From positions 250,001-314,000 of the forward strand of contig NW_026728921.1 in the NCBI RefSeq assembly GCF_030272615.1: 64,000 nucleotides of DNA. Reading direction: 5' to 3'. This stretch comes from Cryptomeria japonica (lineage: Eukaryota > Streptophyta > Pinopsida > Cupressales > Cupressaceae). Positions 36,295 to 47,346 of this stretch are shown piece after piece. Under the pieces are notes generated by a model. It was not told the DNA's origin, ran no database searches, and saw nothing but the letters and a program-made list of their open reading frames with translations. The first letter of the stretch is position 1. Every line of letters begins with the position of its first letter. Position numbers and translations under genes: made by a program.

Positions 36295-37437
36295 AGAATC
36301 GGATGCGTCGCTCGGTACTGTGTGTACTCATCTGATACCCCTACATCCACGACCCTTGGTCGTATGTCCCAAGGTCTCGCCTACAGCGTCCAAAACTCTG
36401 CAAGTGCCTGGTCATATGGCAGCACTGGCCCCCATGCATATCTCTCCCATATCAATTGAGCATACTCCCCTGATCCACTTGGTAACCCCTGTCACCACCC
36501 AAACTGTCTCAGGACTCTCCCGGGCACCTGTCTCTCTACATGGTACAAAGTCCTCCCAATGAGGAATCGGGTCATGAACACATAGGGCAGTGCCTCCACA
36601 TCATCATCCCAAGGCTCGCACTCCAGGTATAGTGTCCATATAACTACATCCAAATCATCTAATGCCCGCCGCCACCACTCTAACTTCCCCAGGTGGGGCC
36701 GACTCATCATACCACTATACATAAACATATATGGATGATCCACTGCATGGAACCTAAGACTCACTGGTTGAGTCATTGGTAGGTGCTCCCATGCCCAAAT
36801 ATGTAGCAGTGTCACTCCCACTGCTAAGGAAACCCTCCCACAGTTTACCACCTCATGCAACTCTTGATAAAGGTGTGCCAACATGCACGACCCCCAAGCA
36901 AATCGGGTCACCTCGGTAATAATCATCTTGATCACCTACCCCCAACCAACGGCCAGCCCATGTGATTTCCTATCAGAACACAGTAGTCCTCTGACAATGC
37001 TAGACATGACTGCTGGTAAAGGCTCATATAAAGAAGCTATCTCCTCCCAAGCAATGGAACCATCATCAATGAAAACATACTCATCAAAGAAACTCTGAAC
37101 TGCTAGAGTCTTCGATGATCTATCATATGTGACCAGCTCCCCCAAATCGGAATACACAAGATGCGCCACACATCCTCTAAGGTCACTGCCATCTCCCCCT
37201 GTGCCAGATGAAAGGTGCACATCTCGCTGTGCCAACGCTCTGCTAATGCAGTAATAAATTTGTGATTCATTCAAATCATGGGCATGTGCATCACATAATA
37301 TAACCCCATCATGGCAATACATATGATCTTCGCTTCTGTCAGCCAATCTCGCAACCCCTGTGTCGTCGGATGTCTCTCACGTAACTGCAACACATGTAGA
37401 TCCTCCTGCACATGGGCATCAATCAATCGTCATCAAT
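36295..37437 (-). pseudogene. Antisense ORF of element 1: plant mobile domain (PMD)
   Basis: Minus strand. In order: LQLRERHPTTQGLRDWLTEA (about 37395-37335), ALAERWHSEMCTFHLAQGEM and VTLEDVWRIL (about 37240-37150), then, after a one-base frameshift near 37148, GELVTYDR, FFDEYVFID, and, after a TAG at 36936-36938, HIWAWEHLP with basic/aromatic surroundings and a C-terminal WERYAWGP block. TFHLxxGEMxVTLEDV and the W-x-W/Y-EHLP motif are hallmarks of the PMD (aminotransferase-like plant mobile domain; PF10536), known in MAIN/MAIL1 host proteins and in some Tat elements. Further breaks: TGA near 37283, TGA 36492-36494, TAG near 36375. Its role in the element is not known. Confidence 0.8.
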
Positions 37438-37682
37438 TTTTTGTTTCAAACTTTCTTAAAGTTTAAACCTAGACTATCAACCGATACTTTGATCAAGTAT
37501 CTTCGGGTCTCAACAGGTAAGCAATCATGGCAACCTAGACTTCAACAGGCATTTATCCTAAAAATAACCTAAGTCTCATCAAGCTGCTATGGTTCAAAAC
37601 AACTCCCACTTCGCCTCCCTATCCATCCATCTTTGGCATCGGGATATTATCACACAAACTGGGTCATGACTTATCTTTCAAA

Positions 37683-37994
37683 CAAAAGTGCTATTTTGTA
37701 CACAAAAGCACTACTTACCTACAATAGCGATAAACTCCTAACACAAGCGCTCAATCAGCTATCCAACAATGCTCAAACTACAAAAGCGCTAGAACAACAT
37801 CACAATAACGTTGATTTATGACAAAAGCGCTCAATTAAGCACTCAATAGCGCTCATCCATCAACAACACCTAAATTTGCCTACAATAGCGCTACAATTTT
37901 CAAAAGCGCTCAAACAGCACCTCAATAGTGTCATTGCGGCACAATAGTGCTAGTTAATTGGACAATAGCACCAAAACATAGTTTCAACACTATT
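37683..37994 (-). repeat. Inverted 20-bp-period array, same core as the leader, element 1
   Basis: Plus-strand cores CAAAAGCGCT or CAATAGCGCT (reverse complements of the leader cores) start at 37683, 37703, 37722, 37742, 37764, 37781, 37803, 37822, 37844, 37883, 37901, 37923, 37942, 37962 and 37985: 17-23 bp apart with one double step. It lies about 250 bp upstream of the start of the antisense PMD ORF, in the same orientation relative to that ORF as the leader array has relative to gag. Confidence 0.85.
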
Positions 37995-38000
37995 GTTCTG

Positions 38001-38510
38001 ACTCAACTTCGACATAGCAAAAAACATGACAAAAATGCATAAAAATAAAAAATTCACATTCACGTATTGCTGGTCCATAGTCGTTTGGCCACTGGAACCG
38101 ACGAACTCGCTTGAAACGGTGCTCTGCTACTTGTACTGGTATCCTGACTAATGCTCGCTCCTCTCAAAGGTCACTGTCAGAGCTATAGTTTCACACTGGT
38201 TGCAATAACAAATGATCTTGTTTTCACCTCTTTCTCCCCATTTAAACCCTTCGCAATCACCGTAATTTTCCCCCGCTCACCGTCGTGGTCCTCGTACACT
38301 TCTCGAGCCCCCCATTTTTCCATTTTATCCCCGATTTCTTCTATTTTTCACTAGTATTGCTAACTTCTTTTCTTCTAACACCCTGCCAATTTTCATTCTT
38401 TTTCAAGAGATCGCCTGATTTTTCAAAAATTTCCGGCCCATCTCTCAAGGGGGCATACCACCCATTAAATTTACATTTTATGGGGCATTTCTTCACACCA
38501 GTTTTTCTTT
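38001..38510. other. 3' region of element 1 before the polypurine tract
   Basis: Pyrimidine-rich on the plus strand (38220-38410). No convincing ORF. Would hold the promoter or 5' leader of the antisense transcript if that starts within the element rather than in the LTR. Confidence 0.5.
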
Positions 38511-38546
38511 CTTTGAAACAACGCAATAAACCGCACCATCTCAAAG
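38511..38546 (+). promoter_or_regulatory. Hairpin abutting the polypurine tract, element 1
   Basis: CTTTGAAA ... TCTCAAAG can pair over 7 of 8 positions around a loop with ACGC and CCGCA. The same arrangement with a longer stem is at 53094-53129 in element 2. The 3' arm overlaps the start of the polypurine tract. Confidence 0.55.
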
Positions 38547-38555
38547 AGGGGCAAA
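38543..38555 (+). promoter_or_regulatory. Polypurine tract of element 1
   Basis: AAAGAGGGGCAAA directly before the 3' LTR; primer for plus-strand DNA synthesis. Same sequence in element 2. Confidence 0.9.
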
Positions 38556-39960
38556 TGTAGTCACATAAATCTATCCAGCTTAATTAAATGAATATTTGCT
38601 ATTTATTTGATTAAAAATACACTAGCCATGAGTTAATTAAATTAACATTTAATTAATTCATCTTCAAACATTCTCCTATTAATTAAATAAATTAATCAAT
38701 TTATTTTAATTAATTCATTAAACCAAAATCACAAATCAATTAAATGAATAAATACTATTTATTTAATTTAATCCCCCTTTTTCCTCTTTCAAATAAATTA
38801 AATAAAACATTTATTTAAATCATTAAACACCCCCCCCCACTTGCCTTCTCCTAAAAATGCAACTTGCACACATTTATTGAAATAAATGAATTTTATTTTA
38901 ATAAAAATCTTATTTTCCCTCACCCACCAAACCCACTTGCAATTCTAATCTCCTTCTAGATTCTTCTAACCCCTTCCTAATTAGCCTAATCCATTCCCTA
39001 ATTATTGTCACATTCCTAAGCAACTTGGAGTCACTTCTCAAAGACTTCAAAGTCTTTGAAAAGCATTTAATGCTTTGTGTGTTCAACAATTTAACCTCCG
39101 AAGTCTTCCAAAACCACTAATGGCTCTTACATGACCATTAATGGCTCTTACATAACCATTTATGGTTAATTCAACTTGTGTCCTCAAGCATTTATTGCTT
39201 TGACCATGTTTATCCCTTTTGCCTATGCACAAGAGTTTATCCATTGGATAAAAGCTTTATTCTTTGAATAAAGAGTTTATTCATTCAACTAACCTTGACC
39301 TTAACTCCCAAGGTCATGTCAAGTATTTAATGCTTATTCCCTTTCCTCTCAACCTATCTCACATTGAAACTTGTCATCCTAGGATAGGGTTGAAAGCCTT
39401 CACATGGATTGAAAATCATTCAATCCTGACCCTTGTTGAGATTGCTCAATCTCAACCATCCATTGCTCCATTTTACCTATAAATAGAGCCCATTTCATCA
39501 TAATCTAGATCTTGAAAACTAGTATGCATTTAAGCTATAGTGAATTCTAGAGAGCATTTAGCATAAACCACTAATATCTTGTCATCTTGGATAAAATAAA
39601 TCTTTTTAGCATCAATAACATTTAGTATTAGCTTTTTTAGTCACGTTTAGAGCAAAGTACTTCAATCTCAACCCTCCATAAGCATCCATAGTGCAAAAAG
39701 CTGCTGAGAGCTACACTATTTTGGAACTTGGAGAGGAGAGGAACAAAGGAGAAGAAACCAAGAGCATGTTAGGAGGCATTTGGAGATGCCTCATCATATT
39801 TATCTTCTTAGTTAGATATTTTGTCATTCTTTTGATATCTCTTTTGATATCTCTTTTGATATGCCTGTTTAGATTAGTTTTTGATTGATTAACACTAATG
39901 CTTTCTTGTGTGTTGTGTGTTATTTATCATTGACTAACCTTCCCTTTTTGCAGAGCATCA
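38556..39960 (+). repeat. 3' LTR of element 1 (1405 bp)
   Basis: Same ends as the 5' LTR. Three GATATCTCTTTT units at about 39831-39860 against two in the 5' LTR. About 47 substitutions between the two LTRs by manual count. Confidence 0.95.
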
Positions 39961-39965
39961 GCTTT
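39961..39965. repeat. Target site duplication gcttt, right copy (element 1)
   Basis: Matches 21597-21601. Confidence 0.95.
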
Positions 39966-39999
39966 AAAAAAATCGATCATAATTTCTAACACTTCATAG
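39966..39999 (+). repeat. 34-bp sliver of array unit B between the two elements
   Basis: Lines up with 10660-10699 of copy A (ends AACACTTCATAG in both). The last five bases, catag (39995-39999), are the left target duplication of element 2. Confidence 0.9.
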
Positions 40000-40773
40000 T
40001 GTAGACACCCAAAATTGTCATGTTTAATTAAATAAATATTTTATTTATTTAATTATCTAAGCCTAATTCTTCTATTAATTCAATAAATTTTTATTTATTT
40101 AATTAACTCATTTATCCTCTTCTAGCCTTATTTCTCATTTAAATAAATACATTTATTTATTTAAATTATCCTTTTCCTAAATTAAATAAATATTTTTATT
40201 TATTTAATTGTCCTACTTCTTCTATTAATTAAATAAATCTTTATTTATTTAATTAATTCATTATCTTTTTCTACACATGACACATGTCATTCATCTCTTA
40301 ATTCCTACACTACCTACCTCTTTCATTATTTTACTATTTCTTCTACCTACCCTCTAATCCTAGCCGACCTCTCTTTTTACACCTCTCAATCTTAACCCTC
40401 CATTTCATATTGTGTCTTCTATTTAAGGAGATGCTTCCTTCATTGTCAAACCCTAATCACTGATGCTAATGCAACTTGGCTACACTATGATCCTACTTGC
40501 AACCACATTCCGTTCTTTGTTGAGCTCTTGTGCATACAAAAATCTGAGAGCAAATATATCAAGCAAGATCAATGGAGATAGGAAGAATGGAGATCAAAAC
40601 CCTATTGGATATGTGATGGTATAATCTTTGTGATTTTGAGTTATTTGCTTTGTCCTAGGTAATCTTCATATGTTATGGTGGATCTTTGTTCATTGTTAGG
40701 CTAGGGTTTAGTGGTTGGATTCATTTTAGCCTTTCAATATTGTTGTTATTGTTATCCATTTTCACCATACACA
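40000..40773 (+). repeat. 5' LTR of element 2 (774 bp)
   Basis: Starts TGTAGACACCC, ends CACCATACACA. A TATTTAAG (40420-40427) is a possible TATA-like box. Differs from the 3' LTR at about nine bases and in no indel, so both are 774 bp. Confidence 0.95.
40024..40265. repeat. Array of five A/T-only inverted repeats in LTR of element 2
   Basis: Five segments of the form AATTAAATAAAT - short loop - ATTTATTTAATT begin near 40024, 40073, 40138, 40180 and 40232, each with a stem of about 10-12 bp. Present again in the 3' LTR at 53164-53405. Element 1 LTRs have a looser version. Confidence 0.8.
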
Positions 40774-40776
40774 TTT

Positions 40777-40796
40777 TGGCACGCCCGGTGGGACTC
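40777..40796 (+). promoter_or_regulatory. Candidate primer binding site of element 2
   Basis: TGGCACGCCCGGTGGGACTC begins three bases after the LTR. The reverse complement ends in CCA and begins GAGTCCCAC, which would fit the 3' side of a tRNA T arm. tRNA identity not assigned. Confidence 0.7.
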
Positions 40797-40886
40797 TTGT
40801 CCCTTTGCATTTAACATTTTTGTTGCAGATTTTGCATTTTTGAAGTTGCAGATCGGACAATTTTCGACGACATTTTAGGTATTTCT

Positions 40887-41142
40887 GCGTCTACGAGCGT
40901 TCGGATCGCGTCTCTGAAATTCAGAAGCGTCTGCGAGATCAGAAATCGTGCCTGTGTTTTTGCCAAATTTTTATTTTGCAGGTTTCTGGAACCACGTCTG
41001 TGTATCCTCAATGCGTCTGTGTTAGATCTGATCGCATCTGTGTTTGGGAAAAGCGTCTGCGTTCTCTGAGCGCGTCTGTGCATCACAGAACCGCGTCTGT
41101 GTCATACAGACGCGTCTATGTCTGGTATAACTGCATCTGTGT
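40887..41142 (+). repeat. 20-bp-period array, GCGTCTGTG core, leader of element 2 (first)
   Basis: Core GCGTCTGTG (or GCATCTGTG) starts at 40887, 40908, 40927, 40947 (weak), 40994, 41013, 41034, 41053, 41072, 41093, 41112 and 41133. Steps alternate 19 and 21 bp, apart from one wider gap. Spacer bases vary. Not coding, since 20 is not a multiple of three. Confidence 0.85.
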
Positions 41143-42350
41143 TTTCTGTTTTGAAATTTTTCAATTTTTCTTTGATTCAATTTTTCGGATTTCGCACTTA
41201 GGGTTTCAGATCTGGTTATTTTTGAACTAACCCTTGCAGATCTAGCTAACCAAGTTTGTGCAGCTTGTTTTGGAGGCAAAAACATTTTTTGTTGAAGGCC
41301 CCTTTTCACAAAGTCTTTTGGGTTTTCTAAAATTTACCTAACTTGTGTGCTTGTAGGAAGGGGTTATCATTTGAAACAACCCAAACTACTAACAATTTTG
41401 TTGCAGGGCCTTGGCTAGGGTTTTGTAATTTTGTTGTGTGCCTTGTTTTCATAGCTTAGCAAACACTTCCATTGGTGCACTAAAATTGAATCATTGTCTT
41501 TTGTGTCTTGAGCAATAAGCTCTTTTTGTTTAATCTTTAGAGGGCCTGTCTTCCCGTGTGGTCATTAGGACTACTAGTGAGAAGAGAACAACCCAAGTGG
41601 TAGCGAGGAGAACCCACCTCATCCGAACCATTATAATCAAATGTATTCATGGTGAAAACTATAAATAACGTGTGCTGATTAGTTCATACCGACACTATGT
41701 CTCCCCATAAACCCGTTTGATCAAATTTATTTGATCATTTGTAGGGCGTAACCCCTACCGACTGGGAGCCTTCTGTATTTACAGAGCTGAAAGTGCCGCA
41801 TGTATGGCCACACGAGCAGATGCCCTTACTAGCACCTTTTTGTTTTAGAAGCCCAAATCCTTCTAGTTGTTGAGGCAGGAGGTCGGACCTCTGGTAGTAG
41901 CCCACACACATATGGTTCTTAGTAGAGATACAAAGTTCGCCATGGAGAGTTTTCATGGGGACTGATGCTTGGCTGACCCGAGAAGTGAGTGCCGAGGGTG
42001 GAGCCAGTGAGGTCAAGCATCTAAGTATCCGCTCTGAATAGCGTAGCCTCAGGGGTAAAACCCTATGTGGGATCGACAACTATTGTCTTGGCCAGCCCTA
42101 AGATTCGTGCTTGTCTTATGCTTAACACTCAAACATTCAAGACCAAACAACAAAACATTGTGTCTTTTGTGTCTTCAAGTGTATGCAAAACATTTTACAT
42201 CACACAACACACTTTTGGAGTCTAAACAGTTTGCAAACATTGAGTCATCAACATTGTGTCTTCTTGTCACGAAAAATAGTCAAACAGTTGGATTTGGTCA
42301 CAACAAAACAACTTCACAGATTGGAAAAATTGCATGAAGTTTACAGAAAC
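41143..42350 (+). other. Leader of element 2 between the two arrays
   Basis: About 1.2 kb; small frames at 41735-42079 (minus) and 42065-42337 show no domain. GC is higher around 41740-42060 than in the flanks. No gene accepted. Confidence 0.5.
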
Positions 42351-42500
42351 GCGTCTGTGTCTGTTTTAACCGCGTCTGCGTCATATAAGCGCATCTGTGA
42401 AGGACAGAATAGCGTCTATGTTTTTATCAGCATCTGCGTCAAATAGAGAAGCGTCTGTGTCTGGTAATCGCGTCTGTGAAGTATAAAGAGGCATCTGTGT
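42351..42500 (+). repeat. 20-bp-period array, GCGTCTGTG core, leader of element 2 (second)
   Basis: Cores start at 42351, 42372, 42391, 42412, 42430, 42451, 42470 and 42491 (steps 21, 19, 21, 18, 21, 19, 21). Same orientation and core as the first array 1.2 kb upstream. Confidence 0.85.
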
Positions 42501-42996
42501 CAGGAATTGAAAACTTTAATAGTCCAGCAAACAAAGAAAATCAGTTTCGGCATACTTGAGCTCCCTAGGTTGTCTCTTCAGGTTTCATCTAGCATTCAAC
42601 CTGTTCTAAGGTCTCATATAGTCCATCATTGCTTCACATATCATTTTACATTCATACTTGTCTAAAAAACTTGGGTCAAAAAGGTCACTCGCTTGTCCTC
42701 ACTATACTCTTTCAACACACTACATACAACTACACTTTGCTAAGTGGTCCCTCATCAAGGTTTCTTACCTTTGGGTCTCATTTGGTCTTACTTAGAGTCA
42801 AGGTCAGCTTACCTCATCAAGAGAAATGATCCTCTCTTTGGAAGTCACACCTACTCTACTACATACATACTTGGTCTTACACTTTGGACATTGCAAGTAC
42901 ACCTCAAGATTCATTTACACTCCATACAACTCTTGGTCTTCCATACTCTTTTCACTTTTCATCTAGTCTCTCACATCTTGGTCAAACACCTAGTTC
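42501..42996 (+). other. Leader of element 2 before gag
   Basis: CTT/ACA-rich untranslated sequence with TTGGTC and CTTGGGTC words; no gene seen. Confidence 0.5.
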
Positions 42997-45540
42997 ATGG
43001 TTGAAACCCACCTTCAAAAATCTAGGAGAATAGCTAAAGAAGCTCAAGAGTCCGCAAACATGAGTTCTTATGAGTATGACAATGATTTATTCTTCAATCC
43101 TGAGCACACTACATTACCAGACATGGATGTTTATAGAAACAATCCAAATGTGGAAAACCCAAATACTATAAACAACAATACTACGCACAATGACAATGTC
43201 GACAACTCTTCAATACTATCAGCAGACATAGAAGAATCCATAATGAATCCTCATTTCAATAGATTGGTTGAAGAGATAATGAGGAGAGATCGACAGTACT
43301 TTTTACACATGATGGCACAAAGTGGAGCTAAAATACCGCATGACTTTGACTTGTCTCAACTTATGGAAAGTCGACCCTCACAACAAACTCAACCCAACAT
43401 GGATCAAAGGAGACCAAATAGTGGAGGAAATAGAGGACCGAATATGATGCCTAAGTCACCATCAGTTTTGCTTCAAAAACCAGCAATCCCACATACACAA
43501 GCTCAAACATATGATACTTACCTTCGAAGACCATCATGGAGGCCTTATGCAGACAAATATGCTCAATCACATGCTCAAGGTATGGATCAATCAAAACAAG
43601 TAGATACTCAAAGGCATCCTCAAAATTTTGACACAAGGAGACCTCATGTCAAAATTGGGGGCAACACAATGGAAAATGAAATGCCTATTGAATATGGTAT
43701 ATATGCACAAAATAGATATGGGGTTCCTCAACAAGAAGTTATGCCAAGTGCTCCATATATGCCGCAACAACATAGACCTCCATATGGACATGTCTACGAT
43801 CAGTATCATCCATACATGCAACAAGCTCCTCCTCAAATGGGTGTCTCAAACATGGGGTATGCTACAAGAAATCAATCTCCTCCCAAGAATAATTTGGAGC
43901 AACAAATTAGAGATTTACAAAAGAAAATGGAGGACATGAGTACATCAAAACCAACATACACTATGAGAGATATATGTCCTTATCCCTTTGATAAGAGCAT
44001 TCCAATGCCTCCATTTCCTCCACACTTTGTGATGCCAAAATTTGACAAATATAGAGGGAAAGGAGACCCCAAGGCACACATAAGACAATTTTTCACAGCC
44101 TGCATAGAGGTAGCGGCAGAAGAAACATACTTGATGAGGTTGTTTCCGCAGAGCTTAGGCGATCAAGCTATGGAATGGTTTTCTCAATTACCTCCTGGTA
44201 TTAAGTCATGGGGCGACTTAGCAGAGGCATTCAGTTAGCATTTCTCTTACAACATAGAAACAGATGTCTCAGTCACTACCTTGTGCAATACTAAACAGAA
44301 GGAAGGAGAATCTTTCGCAACATTTTTACAAAGATGGAGAAATCTAGCTAGCAGATGCTCTTGCGAAATCCCACAGAAACAAATGGTAGAAATGTTCACA
44401 CAAAACGTTAACAAGGCTATTGGCTATGATCTCAAAAAAGCTTGTTTGTCTACATTCAAGGTTGTTATTGAAAAGGGTCTAGCAACAGAAAAAGTCTTAA
44501 TTGAATAAGGAGTCATCAAGATATTTAAAGAAAACAAAGAGGACTTCAAAGGAAAGGACAAACCAAAATTTTGGAACAAGAACAAGAACACAGTTAATGA
44601 TGGTGTTGTTGATGCCAATACAGTGAGACCCAAGTTCGTCTTTTCGGGATCAAGTTCTACCAACAATCAAGTGAACAATCAAACAACTTCTAGACCACAA
44701 AGGAAGTACACTCCATTGGGAGAACCACTTGAATCAGTATTCAAAAAGCTTGTGGCAAACAAAGTGATTACAGTTCCAGACTTTCCTCCATATGAACCAA
44801 AGGTCAAACCAAATTGGTGGAATGATGATGAGTATTGTGAATTTCATAAGAGCAAAGGTCATAAGCCAAGTAATTGCCATCGACTGAAGAACATTGTGCA
44901 AGATCTCATTGATAGAGGTGACATTGAGATTGAGGGACATTCATCTAATCAAGAACATGAGGTGTTTAAGGAACCATTCCCAAAACATGACAAAGGAAAA
45001 GGCAAAGTCACAAATGATCAAGCCAATTACACTAGAGCACCTTACAATTATGATTCTACTATCAATCATATCTCAATGGACAATCATATCTCTACTATTA
45101 CTATCAAAAACAAAAATCCTGAGAATCCTCCTCAGCGACCCAAGATTGTCCTAAGAGGTGTTGGATCTTCTTTCGAACCTACCTCTGAATGTCATGTTAC
45201 AACTCGTCGAGGTAAGATTATGTTGCCAGGTGCCTCCACTAAGAATACCAATCCTTCATCAACCAAGCCTGAGTATGACCTTGTAGAACAGTTAGGGAAG
45301 ACACCCGCACTCATATCTATTCTTGAGCTCTTACGCATATCCCCTGCTCATAAAGCTATCCTTGATAAAATCTTGAGAGATACTGCCATTCCTACTGATC
45401 TGAACGTGGACCAGTTTCAAGCCATGGTGGGATACCTATCTATTCCACACTCCCTTACATTCATAGAAGCCGATGACGCCTCCATAAGTCAGCCACATAA
45501 TGCACCTTTACACGTTGAAGCCTTCATACATAAACATTGA
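42997..45540 (+). pseudogene. gag: gag of element 2 (three in-frame stops)
   Basis: ATG at 42997 opens a 413-codon frame: Asn/Asp-rich N-part, Pro/Gln/Tyr/Met-rich middle (about residues 130-300), coiled segment (NNLEQQIRDLQKKMEDM), then capsid-like core (CPYPFDKS, YRGKGDPKAHIRQFF, RLFPQSLGDQAMEWFSQLPP). Stop TAG 44236, TAA 44506, TGA 45538, all in the same frame as the rest. The tail has C-x2-H-x4-H-type motif CEFHKSKGHKPSNCHRLK at 44835-44888, typical of Tat gag. The frame continues straight into protease, so it is a Gag-Pol polyprotein of one frame. Confidence 0.9.
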
Positions 45541-45930
45541 ATAAAGCGAGTCCTGATAGATGGAGGAGCACGTCTAAACATTTGTACATTGAGCACCATT
45601 AAACAATTGGGATATTCTGACAAGGCTGTGAATTCAACAAACCAAATCACCATCAAGGCGTATGATGATGAAGAGCGTTCATCCAAGGGTAAAGTCACCT
45701 TACCGCTAAGAATTGGGCCAGTCACAAAGGATGTGGTTTGTCAAGTCCTAGATCTAGATCTCACATATAACATATTGCTAGGACGTCCTTGGATTCATGA
45801 AATGAGGGCAGTCCCATCGACATACCATCAATGCATTAAGTTTCCTCATAATGGAGTTGAGGTAATAGTCAACGGTGATCCAAATCCGTTCATATATTGC
45901 AATAACTTGAGATCGCATACTGAGACTATC
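45541..45930 (+). pseudogene. Aspartic protease of element 2
   Basis: LIDGGARLNI (Asp codon at 45559-45561), then LRIGPVTKDVVCQVLDLDL and LLGRPWIHE (45775-45801) with STYHQCIKFPHNG. The usual D-S/T-G is D-G-G here and D-N-G in element 1; variation at this place occurs in Tat proteases. Open from just after the TGA at 45538. Confidence 0.85.
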
Positions 45931-47346
45931 ATTCCCAGTAATCGTGAGGCTACTCCTTCTTCGGCATACATTGACCCTGAGTCATTGAAACCTTCGACAT
46001 CCAAACAAGGTGAACTTAGAGGCAAATTTCAAGACAAAGGCATGGGAGAATACACTTTGAATCAGACAATGTATTTACGACAAGTCATGAGCTCTCCAAA
46101 AGAATATGGAAGGCCACATCCTAACAAGCAAATATCCATCATGATACTCAAGTGGGATCCTACTACCTTTCAAAGATGGGGCGAACTAGAAGAGGAAAAT
46201 TTATACAAAATGCTCTATAAAGATGTGGAAGAGGATACACAAGATCAGATTATTATACCCTGTGAGAACTATGGCAAAGGCTTCAAGATTCTACAAAGAT
46301 TCGGGTATGATGGAAAAATCCCTCTTGGGTTACGCAAAGAAGGCGTCATGGAGCCCCTACAACCTGAGTTAACTACAAGAAGAGAACGCTCAAAGGGACT
46401 TGGTTTTCTTACTTCCAAGATCCACAATAAAAGAACAGAAAGGACATCACGAATCAAAGTTGCCGAAGTTCAACAAGAGGATTACTATTCTACAGATTCC
46501 AATGAATGGGAATGGGGTTCAGACAAATCCTCCAGTGACTATGAGCTCACCGAGACATTCAGAGAACTAGATGAACCCACAGAAGAAGAGGAATTTTACA
46601 AAAAATTTAGAGTTGGTCAAGAACCAACCCATAAGGATCCCGTACAGTCTTCGTTTCAAGGTCCTAGGTTGAAATCACATAGGATGAGGACACCTGTCCC
46701 GGAAGGTGCTACTAGTGATGACAATTTGGATTCGCTCACAATCGAAACTGATGAGGAGAGTGCCATCGATGACCTCGACGATTGCCTCGACATACCTGAA
46801 TATAACCACATCTTCACTATTAGCCCTGTAAACTCTGAAAACACTAAAGACCTTCCCCTTGCTCACCCCCAACTCATTGACTGGGATCATGAAGGACTAG
46901 CACAATTTGATACATTTCAAAATGACGAAGCTATTATCGACTATCTTGGCATACGAGATGATCTTCCCCCTGGGGACCACAAAGCAGGATACACCATAGA
47001 GCTCAACAACATGGCATACTTTGGTGAGGGTGTCGGACCTTCTAGTCGCAAAAATGTGAAAATAAAAACAAAACAAGTGTCTTATGGTGAAAACCACACT
47101 GTGGCGCTATCTGACTCCAAAAAAGTAAAAAGAAAGGACGTATCTGAGGGTGAAAACCTCTCTGAGGCACCCGAAGATGGAAGGCTCGACATTCTCCCAG
47201 CATCATATGAGGAAAAATCATACATGTTGGTAGAGGAGACTATAAAGACAAACATTGGTATAGAAGAAGTTCCACACAACATATTCTTAGCTCAGTCCTT
47301 GACAAAATCTGAGAGGGCAAAATTCATAAGCTTCTTCAAGGAATGA
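45931..47346 (+). pseudogene. Linker with G-patch-like motif, element 2
   Basis: Open for more than 470 codons. GKGFKILQRFGYDGKIPLGL at about 46270-46329 followed by KGLGF resembles a G-patch. An acidic Ser/Thr/Asp-rich spacer (46480-46860) follows, then a conserved block LPPGDHKAGYTIELN at about 46966 and YGENHTVALSDS. It ends at TGA 47344 just before the RT start. Confidence 0.7.

Larger units (their letters stand above)
21602..39960 (+). mobile_element. Element 1: Tat-lineage Ty3-gypsy retrotransposon, 18.4 kb
   Basis: Complete structure: 1405-bp LTRs, TSD gcttt, primer site, 2.7-kb leader, gag, protease, RT, RNase H, second RNase H, integrase, a 5.7-kb 3' region with an antisense ORF, polypurine tract. 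The second (archaeal-type) RNase H between the first RNase H and integrase, the xCxFHxxxGH-type gag tail and the protease spacing place it in the Tat (Ogre-like) branch of plant Ty3-gypsy. The LTRs differ at about 47 positions (about 3.4%) plus two compensating 12-bp indels. Coding parts contain many stops and at least two frameshifts, and integrase lost its catalytic Glu, so it cannot move on its own. Confidence 0.95.
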
